A DNA stretch of 64,000 nucleotides, taken from NCBI GenBank assembly GCA_018261955.1, contig JAGTRK010000003.1, forward strand, positions 62,001 through 126,000. Direction: 5' to 3'. The notes below the pieces were generated by a model. It saw only the letters and a list, made by a program, of their open reading frames with translations, did not search any database and was not told the origin of the DNA. Position numbers and translations under genes: made by a program. This stretch comes from Burkholderiaceae bacterium. GTDB taxonomy: Bacteria > Pseudomonadota > Gammaproteobacteria > Burkholderiales > Burkholderiaceae. Positions 10,092-16,371 of the stretch are shown one piece after another; position 1 is the stretch's first letter; each line of letters starts with the position of its first letter.

Positions 10092-10331
10092 TTTGATTTA
10101 TGTAACAAAAAAGACTACCTTTTAATTCGTCGAATCACTGCCATGCTATACCGTCCGCATAACTTTGAATCTGTCTGCTTGTGAAGAGGCTCCTTTGATA
10201 TTGTGTTTGAGTAATATAAAGCTGGATTTGTTTTTGTAATAATTTGATTTAAAAACAATTTTTGTAATTTTTTTGGATTTTATGTGTCAATTATTTAGAA
10301 TATTATGTGTCATTTTGACTCATAAGTATAG
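10092..10331. other. AT-rich spacer left of the integron cassette
   Basis: This 240-bp non-coding stretch becomes strongly AT-rich after about 10200. It holds short T and A runs and two copies of tatgtgtca (around 10281 and 10304). It contains a plausible promoter (10273-10301). No gene and no terminator of standard form are seen after thiN. Confidence 0.6.
10273..10301 (+). promoter_or_regulatory. Predicted sigma-70 promoter reading into the integron cassette
   Basis: TTGGAT (10273-10278) and TAGAAT (10296-10301) are separated by 17 bp. Transcription would start near 10308, 23 bp before the cassette boundary, and read through the cassette gene. Confidence 0.5.
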
Positions 10332-10951
10332 TTGGGCCCCAATTAAGTCGTCCTTTGCCTATCCATATTTGTAACGAATACATCATCAACCACAACATGA
10401 AACCAATTCTTATTGTCACTGAGCCTTTTGATGGATATGCAAACGGCTGGATCATTGATGACCCGAAGGAAATAAAGAATATTTTGTCTTCGAAGAATGC
10501 ATCGAAGGTCAAGAAATCGGAATTGAAATCGCCTGAAGAGGCAGAGAAGTGGTATCGGCAAAAGACCATCGATGATGCTCTTGCTCTCAATCTTCCTGAT
10601 GGCGTATTCAGGATTGTGTTTTACAACTCTCAATATTCACATTGTGCACCTGATAAGCAAATTGATCCCTATGAAGTTTTTTCGCCATCGCCGCGCGACG
10701 AGGTGGAGAATTGGATCATGCGTTCCAAAACGCTTATGTCTTCAAACTACGAGGTTGGTGACGCACTCGTAGGCAAAAGCGCAAACTATGAGGTGATCCG
10801 AGAACACTACATTAGTAGCAATCCCGGCTTTAGCGGAGATACCTATGCGCACGCCATACATCTTGGTGCTTCTAAGGCGGTTCATTAGCCCAACCAAGCA
10901 TTCCACCGGACACTGCGCGATAAAGCCGCGCAACGCCGGTGAATTCAAACG
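10332..10951 (+). mobile_element. Solitary integron gene cassette (one ORF plus attC)
   Basis: The left boundary is the core site GTTGGGC (10331-10337), which fits the integron consensus GTTRRRY with the crossover after the G. The right end is an attC site starting in the stop codon of the ORF. On excision, the attC right arm would become GTTGGGC, the exact reverse complement of its left arm GCCCAAC (10888-10894). This internal fit is strong evidence for a real cassette of 620 bp. No integrase, no second attC and no attI are visible, so it appears to be inserted at a secondary chromosomal site. Confidence 0.87.
10397..10888 (+). CDS. Hypothetical protein encoded in an integron cassette
   Basis: I do not recognise this 163-residue protein. 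It is soluble, with no signal peptide or membrane segment. It begins MKPILIVTEPFDGYANGW, has a charged Lys/Glu-rich stretch at about residues 22-55, a hydrophobic strand-like segment (GVFRIVFYNSQY), and ends in HAIHLGASKAVH. ATG 10397 is chosen as the only ATG near the 5' end; a TTG at 10355 would add 14 residues, and neither has a clear ribosome binding site. The stop codon supplies the first base of attC, the usual arrangement in cassettes. Confidence 0.75.
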   Translation: MKPILIVTEPFDGYANGWIIDDPKEIKNILSSKNASKVKKSELKSPEEAEKWYRQKTIDDALALNLPDGVFRIVFYNSQYSHCAPDKQIDPYEVFSPSPRDEVENWIMRSKTLMSSNYEVGDALVGKSANYEVIREHYISSNPGFSGDTYAHAIHLGASKAVH

Positions 10952-10957
10952 TTAGAG
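10888..10957 (+). other. Integron attC recombination site
   Basis: The order is left R box GCCCAAC (10888-10894), 5-nt unpaired spacer (10895-10899), left L box (10900-10909), variable terminal part with its own TGCGCG/CGCGCA stem (10914-10932), right L box (10936-10945), 5-nt spacer (10946-10950) and right R box GTTAGAG (10951-10957). The L boxes pair through the ACCGG/CCGGT core, with single extrahelical bases. The last base of the right R box departs from GTTRRRY, as expected when the flank is chromosome rather than another cassette. Confidence 0.85.
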
Positions 10958-11002
10958 AGCACTGAATAACTCATACTCGCCCGTATTCCACATAAATAAA
11001 AA

Positions 11003-11797
11003 CTACTGCGCATCCCCCATGGCTTGCGAAATCTCTTTGGCGGCATTGCGCAATAACTCTAACCAAGATTCCTGTAATTGATTGGCGGGCGCGGAAATCG
11101 ACAGACCCGCGATGACTTGATGCGCGTCGTCGTAAATTGCCGCCGCCATGCAGGAGACACCGATTTCCAACTCTTCTTTGTCACGTGCGGTTTGGTTCTT
11201 ACGCACGGTTTCCAATTCAATATTCAATTTTTCTAATGTGTTGATGCTGTTGGGCGTATTGCCTTTGAGTTGGGTGCGCTTGGCGTACGCGAGCAAGGTG
11301 GCTTTGTCGTAAGTCGATAAAAACAATTTACCCGTTGAGGTCAAATGCAGCGGTGCGTGACCACCGATGGCACGCACCACCTGCATGCCTGAACGCTCAG
11401 AAAACGCGCGCTCGATATAGACAATTTCGTCGTTCTGCCGAATCGATAAATTGATGGTTTGTCCTGTTTGCTGTTGCAACTGGCGCATGACGGGTAGGGC
11501 AATCGTGCGCACGTTTAGGCGCGCTTTGACTTTATTGCCCAATTCCAATAAACGCATACCGAGTTGATAGTGTCCTGAGCTGGGACGATCGACCATGCGC
11601 GCCAACACCAAGTCGTTCAAAATCCGATGGCAGGTTGAGATGTGCAGCCCTGATTGTTCGGCGATAAACTTCAGGCTTAAGGGTTGGTTGAATTGGGCGA
11701 GGATATTGAGTAAATCATTGGTGCGCTCCAAAACCTGTATGGTTGGGCGTACACTTGGCTCTGAGTTTTGCTCTGAGTTAGTATTGAGCGTGTTCAT
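11003..11797 (-). CDS. IclR-family transcriptional regulator
   Basis: At 264 residues it has an N-terminal winged helix-turn-helix (about residues 20-85, with SLKFIAEQSGLHISTCHRILNDL as recognition region) and a C-terminal IclR effector-binding domain. The latter is marked by GGHAPLHLTSTGKLFLS and DKEELEIGVSCMAAAIYDD. IclR proteins sense small carboxylic or aromatic metabolites and control adjacent catabolic genes. Its target is not obvious here: it overlaps rsgA by 20 bp and is transcribed after it, in an operon of housekeeping genes. Confidence 0.9.
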   Translation of the reverse strand: MNTLNTNSEQNSEPSVRPTIQVLERTNDLLNILAQFNQPLSLKFIAEQSGLHISTCHRILNDLVLARMVDRPSSGHYQLGMRLLELGNKVKARLNVRTIALPVMRQLQQQTGQTINLSIRQNDEIVYIERAFSERSGMQVVRAIGGHAPLHLTSTGKLFLSTYDKATLLAYAKRTQLKGNTPNSINTLEKLNIELETVRKNQTARDKEELEIGVSCMAAAIYDDAHQVIAGLSISAPANQLQESWLELLRNAAKEISQAMGDAQ

Positions 11798-12719
11798 AGT
11801 AGTCCAGTTGTTGTAATAATCTTAAATAAAATTCGTGGCGAAATTCAACAATCTCGCCGCGTGCCACGGCATCGAGTATGGCACAGGCAGGCTCGTGTAC
11901 ATGGGTGCAGTTGTGAAATTTACACGTGCCCAAATACGGCACGAATTCAGGCATGGCGTGCTGAATTTGCGAGACCGAGAACTGCGCCATGCCGAATTGC
12001 TCGAATCCAGGGGAATCAATGATTTGGCTGGCTTGTCCACCCAAATCACAATCAAACAAACGTGAGAACGTGGTGGTGTGCTTGCCGCTGTTGAGTACGC
12101 TGGAAATCTCGCGTGTGCGCAAATTCGCATCGGGTATCAGTGCGTTAATCAATGAGGATTTACCCATACCGCTTTGCCCCATCAACAGCGTGGTTTTGCC
12201 TTTGAGCGCGGGGATGAGTTCTGAGTTCAGACTATCGGGCTGGTTGGCAGAAACCTCAATCACACGATAACCCAGTTTGGCGTACAGACGCAGGCGTTCG
12301 CGTGCGAGCGGGAGCAATTCACTGACATCGGCTTTGTTCAGCACAATCAGCACCTCAATTTCCGCCACGTGTGCGCAAATCAAAGCGCGCCCGAGCAATT
12401 CATCGGCAAAACTCGGCTCGGTGGCGCAGATGATAGCGACTTGGTCAATGTTCGAGGCGAGGTTTTTTTGTTTGTTAAATTCAGAACGGTAAAATAAATT
12501 TTCGCGCAGGTGAATGCCCTCAATCGCGCCTTGCGTTTGGTCTTGACTGAGCGAGGCTTTGACCCAGTCACCGACTGCGTAGCCTTGCCGCTTACCACGC
12601 GCGACCAATTGTATCCATTGGGGTTGCGCATCATCGGTGCGCGCACCTTTGAGCAATCCCAAAAACTGATGACCGTAATTGGCGATGATGTGCACGATGG
12701 TGGAGTGGGTTTTGCTCAT
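11778..12719 (-). CDS. rsgA: Ribosome small-subunit maturation GTPase RsgA
   Basis: RsgA checks late 30S subunit assembly. The 313-residue protein has an N-terminal OB fold and a circularly permuted GTPase domain: G4 LNKADVSEL precedes G1 GQSGMGKSSL, then G3 DSPGFEQFG. The C-terminal zinc region is CKFHNCTHVHEPAC. Its start overlaps the end of the M48 protease gene by 4 bp (ATGA), which suggests translational coupling. Confidence 0.96.
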   Translation of the reverse strand: MSKTHSTIVHIIANYGHQFLGLLKGARTDDAQPQWIQLVARGKRQGYAVGDWVKASLSQDQTQGAIEGIHLRENLFYRSEFNKQKNLASNIDQVAIICATEPSFADELLGRALICAHVAEIEVLIVLNKADVSELLPLARERLRLYAKLGYRVIEVSANQPDSLNSELIPALKGKTTLLMGQSGMGKSSLINALIPDANLRTREISSVLNSGKHTTTFSRLFDCDLGGQASQIIDSPGFEQFGMAQFSVSQIQHAMPEFVPYLGTCKFHNCTHVHEPACAILDAVARGEIVEFRHEFYLRLLQQLDYYEHAQY

Positions 12720-14044
12720 GATGACTGCTTTGCCATTTCGGCTTGTAGTTGTGCCACGCGGATGGTTGCGGGTGGATGACTGTCATAAAAACGCGAATAC
12801 CACACATCCGTGCCGACGAAACTGGCATTGTCGCGATACATTGCCACCAAAGCATCAATTAAATCCTGACCGTTGGCGTATTTGACTGCGAACGCATCGG
12901 CTTGAAACTCATCTTTGCGCGATTGCAGCGAAAAAATCGGTGTGAGTATGAATAAAAACACAGGCAAAACCAAACTGAACAACAGCAAGCCCACCGCGTA
13001 TAAATGCTCGGGTTGTGCGGTCAATCGTTCCAAAATACCATTTTCGCCCGTCACGCCCAAACCTGCGTAAAACCAAGTCTGTTGAACCAAAAAGCCGAGC
13101 AAAGCAAAGCCCGCCAAACTCAAAGGCAGCATCCAAGCCATGCGTTTTAAAATGTGTTTGTGGTGAAAATGACCGAGTTCATGCGCGAGCACCGCTTCGA
13201 TTTGCGCGGGTGTGAGTTGCTCAATCAGCGTGTCAAAAAACACAATGCGTTTGTTGCGCCCAAAGCCTGTGAAGTAGGCATTACCGTGCCCTGAACGGCG
13301 CGAGCCATCCATCACGAACATGCCATTGGACGTAAAGCCGCAGCGTGTGAGCAGCGTTTCCAAACGGGTTTTTAACTCACCATCGGGCAATGGGGTGAAT
13401 TTATTAAACAACGGCGCGATGAGCGTGGGGTACAGCCACATCATCAAAACGTTAAAGCCCAAAAACAAAGCCCATGCCCAAAACCACCACGTTTGTGGAA
13501 AAGTTTGGATAAATGCCAATACTGCGTAGAGCAAAGGCACACCAATGATGAGTGACAGCAGGGTGCTTTTGAGCAAATCCACCAACCACATTTTCACCGT
13601 CATGCGGTTAAAACCAAACGCCTGCTCCACTTGAAACTGATCCACAAACGCCAATGGCAAATCGAACAGCGAATTGAGCAGGCTAAAAATCACCAACAAT
13701 GCTACGCCAAAATGCAAAGGGTGGGAGAAGCCGTGTTGTACCAACTGCGCCAAACCCGCGATGCCGCCAGCGAGCGTCCAAATCAATAGAATCGCAGTGG
13801 AAATATACAAAGCCAAACGCCCCATGCGCAGTTTGACAAAGGCATAGCGAGCCGATTTTCGATGCGCTTCTAAGTCAATCCGCGTATCGAATGGCGCAGG
13901 TACCGCCATTTGATGCGCCATGATAAACTTGATTTGGCGCATATTGAGCCAGAGTTTGAGTGTAAAATACACGCCCAACGCGAGCACAAAGGCGAGCGTC
14001 ATGCGAATTTCAGGTTGCCCCAAAGAAGTGAATATAGACTGCAT
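12716..14044 (-). CDS. M48-family membrane metalloprotease (Ste24/CAAX prenyl protease type)
   Basis: This 442-residue integral membrane protein has about six to seven hydrophobic segments and a zinc site HELGH, in LAHELGHFHHKH at about residue 280. The third ligand lies in the downstream SLQSRKDEFQADAFAVKYA. Its length and N-terminal CAAX_prot N-like domain match Ste24-type peptidases rather than the short HtpX. In beta-proteobacteria it is commonly followed by orn or rsgA, as here. It is presumed to handle membrane protein quality control; no direct evidence of substrate. Confidence 0.92.
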   Translation of the reverse strand: MQSIFTSLGQPEIRMTLAFVLALGVYFTLKLWLNMRQIKFIMAHQMAVPAPFDTRIDLEAHRKSARYAFVKLRMGRLALYISTAILLIWTLAGGIAGLAQLVQHGFSHPLHFGVALLVIFSLLNSLFDLPLAFVDQFQVEQAFGFNRMTVKMWLVDLLKSTLLSLIIGVPLLYAVLAFIQTFPQTWWFWAWALFLGFNVLMMWLYPTLIAPLFNKFTPLPDGELKTRLETLLTRCGFTSNGMFVMDGSRRSGHGNAYFTGFGRNKRIVFFDTLIEQLTPAQIEAVLAHELGHFHHKHILKRMAWMLPLSLAGFALLGFLVQQTWFYAGLGVTGENGILERLTAQPEHLYAVGLLLFSLVLPVFLFILTPIFSLQSRKDEFQADAFAVKYANGQDLIDALVAMYRDNASFVGTDVWYSRFYDSHPPATIRVAQLQAEMAKQSS

Positions 14045-14065
14045 TAAACCAACCTTTATTTAAGC

Positions 14066-14156
14066 GTAGGGTGGGTCAATTGCTTTTTTTGACCCACCAT
14101 GTTTGCATATTGAAATTTTTATAGTGGTGGGTCAGAAACCCACTGACCCACCCTAC
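14066..14156. repeat. Nested palindromic intergenic repeat (REP/MITE-like)
   Basis: The outer arms are a perfect 13-bp inverted repeat (14066-14078 and 14144-14156, arm GTAGGGTGGGTCA). A second, inner pair of 10-bp arms (14090-14099 and 14125-14134) carries the same TGGTGGGTCA core in opposite order. The element fills the gap between the divergent M48 and orn genes and codes for nothing. Confidence 0.75.
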
Positions 14157-14186
14157 ATTTTTCGGATTATGAAAGACAATTGCATT

Positions 14187-14789
14187 ATGACAGATTTTAA
14201 CCCTGCTGTTCAAGCCCAAACCCATGTAGCGTGTAATGTGGCGCGTGACGATGACCGATTGATTTGGTTAGACATGGAAATGACGGGGTTAAACCCATTG
14301 CAAGACCGCATCATCGAACTGGCGATTGTGATTACCGATAAAAACCTCAATACGGTCGCCGAAGCACCTGTATGGGTGGTGCACCAATCCAATGAAGTGC
14401 TCGCGGGCATGGATGCGTGGAATCAAAAAACCCACGGCAATTCGGGCTTGATCGACAAAGTACGTCAATCAACCCTCACTGAAGCACAAGTGGAGCAAGA
14501 AGCACTGGCGTTCATCTCAAAATACATTAGCATGGGCAAATCACCGATGTGCGGCAACTCGATTGGACAAGATCGCCGATTCATGGCGCAGTATATGCCG
14601 ACACTCGAAAAGCACTTTCACTACCGCAATTTAGACGTGTCCACCCTCAAAGAACTGGCGCGCCGTTGGTATCCGCGCATCTACGATGGCTTTAAAAAAC
14701 AAACCCGCCACACCGCATTGGCGGATGTGTACGAGTCGATTGATGAATTGAAATACTATCGTGGGACGATGATGTTGGGTAACAATTAA
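14187..14789 (+). CDS. orn: Oligoribonuclease
   Basis: This DEDDh 3'-5' exoribonuclease degrades 2-5 nt RNA and pGpG, the last step of c-di-GMP breakdown. Exo motifs are visible: [12 protein letters not shown] (first D and E), [25 protein letters not shown], and [19 protein letters not shown] with the catalytic H and D. ATG 14187 gives 200 residues, about 20 longer at the N terminus than E. coli Orn; ATG 14169 is possible too. The promoter must lie in or near the palindromic repeat just upstream. Confidence 0.95.
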   Translation: MTDFNPAVQAQTHVACNVARDDDRLIWLDMEMTGLNPLQDRIIELAIVITDKNLNTVAEAPVWVVHQSNEVLAGMDAWNQKTHGNSGLIDKVRQSTLTEAQVEQEALAFISKYISMGKSPMCGNSIGQDRRFMAQYMPTLEKHFHYRNLDVSTLKELARRWYPRIYDGFKKQTRHTALADVYESIDELKYYRGTMMLGNN

Positions 14790-14887
14790 GATGCCTGAAC
14801 GGGTTTGTATTTGCATGAGTGTGGGTGGCTTGTGTTTGCGCAAAAATAAATCTATGATGTGTCAACAAAAATTATAGGAGAGCACAC

Positions 14888-16024
14888 ATGCCCATCATCA
14901 CTCAAATCGAAGATTTACGCCGTTTGGCACAAAAACGTGTGCCACGGATGTTCTATGACTATGCCGATTCGGGCAGTTGGACTGAATCGACTTATCGAGC
15001 CAATCAATCAGATTTTAATGACATCAAATTGCGCCAGCGCGTCGCGGTGGACATGACCAATCGAACCACCGCAACGACAATGGTGGGCCAAACGGTGTCT
15101 ATGCCTGTGGCACTTGCGCCCACAGGTTTGACGGGCATGCAACATGCGGACGGCGAAATTCTGGCAGCACGCGCGGCGCGTGAATTCGGTGTGCCGTTTA
15201 CTTTGTCCACCATGAGCATTTGCTCGATTGAGGATGTGGCGGAGCACGCAGGGCAAGGATTTTGGTTTCAGTTGTATATGATGAAAGACCGTGCGTTTAT
15301 GTCGCGCTTGATTGCACGTGCTAAAGCCGCGCAATGCGGCGCATTGGTCTTGACCTTGGATTTGCAGATTTTGGGACAACGTCATAAAGACATTGTGAAT
15401 GGCTTGTCTGCGCCGCCGAAGTTGACCCTGAAAAATATGCTCAATATCGCCACAAAGCCGCGTTGGGCTTTGGGTATGTTGGGCACACAGCGTCGTCAGT
15501 TCGGCAATATTGTCGGGCATGTCACGGGCGTGGACGATATGAGCTCGCTCTCGACTTGGACTGCGCAACAGTTCGACCCATCGCTTAATTGGGACGATGT
15601 CGCGTGGGTGAAATCGCAATGGGGCGGCAAACTCATCATCAAAGGTATTTTGGATGTCGAGGATGCGCGCTTGGCGGCGGCTTCGGGTGCGGATGCTTTG
15701 GTGGTCAGCAACCACGGTGGACGACAGTTGGATGGCGCGGAATCCAGCATACGGGTTTTGCCAAGAATTGTTGATGCGGTGGGCGACACAATAGAAATTC
15801 ACATGGACAGCGGCATACGCAGTGGACAAGATGTGCTCAAAGCACGGGCCTTAGGTGCGCGCGGTGTCTATATTGGGCGTGCATTTTTGTATGGTTTGGG
15901 CGCAATGGGGCAGGCTGGGGTGCGCAGTGCTTTGGAGATTATCCACAAAGAATTGGATGTCACGATGGCATTGTGTGGGCATCGAGATATTGAAAATGTC
16001 GGGCGAGATATCATTGCGTCATAA
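14888..16024 (+). CDS. FMN-dependent alpha-hydroxy-acid dehydrogenase (L-lactate dehydrogenase type)
   Basis: This 378-residue TIM-barrel flavoprotein oxidises L-2-hydroxy acids, with FMN passing electrons to the respiratory chain or oxygen. Family marks are RMFYDYADSGSWTE at the N terminus, ALAPTGLTGM, LTLDLQILGQR, and the active-site SNHGGRQLDGAESS with its catalytic His and Arg, followed by MDSGIRSGQDVLKARALGA. The L-lactate dehydrogenase LldD is the closest named relative; mandelate or glycolate oxidation cannot be excluded. ATG 14888 has a good aggag site 7 bp upstream. Single-gene transcription unit. Confidence 0.88.
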   Translation: MPIITQIEDLRRLAQKRVPRMFYDYADSGSWTESTYRANQSDFNDIKLRQRVAVDMTNRTTATTMVGQTVSMPVALAPTGLTGMQHADGEILAARAAREFGVPFTLSTMSICSIEDVAEHAGQGFWFQLYMMKDRAFMSRLIARAKAAQCGALVLTLDLQILGQRHKDIVNGLSAPPKLTLKNMLNIATKPRWALGMLGTQRRQFGNIVGHVTGVDDMSSLSTWTAQQFDPSLNWDDVAWVKSQWGGKLIIKGILDVEDARLAAASGADALVVSNHGGRQLDGAESSIRVLPRIVDAVGDTIEIHMDSGIRSGQDVLKARALGARGVYIGRAFLYGLGAMGQAGVRSALEIIHKELDVTMALCGHRDIENVGRDIIAS

Positions 16025-16219
16025 TATTTTGGTGACTTAAAAATGCACTGATGAGGATGGGTTTATTCTTTAAAAAGTGTCTGTAAACTCAATAGGCTGC
16101 ATATCAACCAGTTGTTCTTCTAAAATGTTTGTATTCGATACTTCCGAATTATTCCATGTATCAGTCACCCAATATACTTTTTTAATTTTAATAAATATTG
16201 ATTTTATTATTAGGTAAAT

Positions 16220-16247
16220 TTGATGATAAAATGGCGCGAGATATAAT
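16220..16247 (+). promoter_or_regulatory. Predicted promoter of the autotransporter gene
   Basis: TTGATG (16220-16225) and a consensus TATAAT (16242-16247) are 16 bp apart. The start would be near 16254, giving a leader of about 118 nt. Confidence 0.55.
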
Positions 16248-16277
16248 TTGTCTTACTAAGAAGTATTTTTTCACTAG

Positions 16278-16303
16278 ATACCCTCTTTTTAGAGGGTATT
16301 TTA
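16278..16303 (+). terminator. Hairpin in the autotransporter leader (terminator or attenuator)
   Basis: A perfect 9-bp stem (16278-16286 with 16291-16299) and a T4 loop are followed by TTTTAAAT. It could end transcripts from the lldD side, or act on the leader RNA started at about 16254. Confidence 0.6.
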
Positions 16304-16371
16304 AATTTCAATATGTATTTATTTTGGATTGATACTGAAATCGCCAATTTAAGTTTTAAAAAAGGTTGAAA

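Larger units (their letters stand above)
16025..16371. other. AT-rich leader region of the autotransporter gene
   Basis: This 347-bp gap has no gene. It contains a good promoter (16220-16247) and a terminator-like hairpin (16278-16303) that falls inside the predicted 5' untranslated region of the autotransporter mRNA. Confidence 0.65.
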
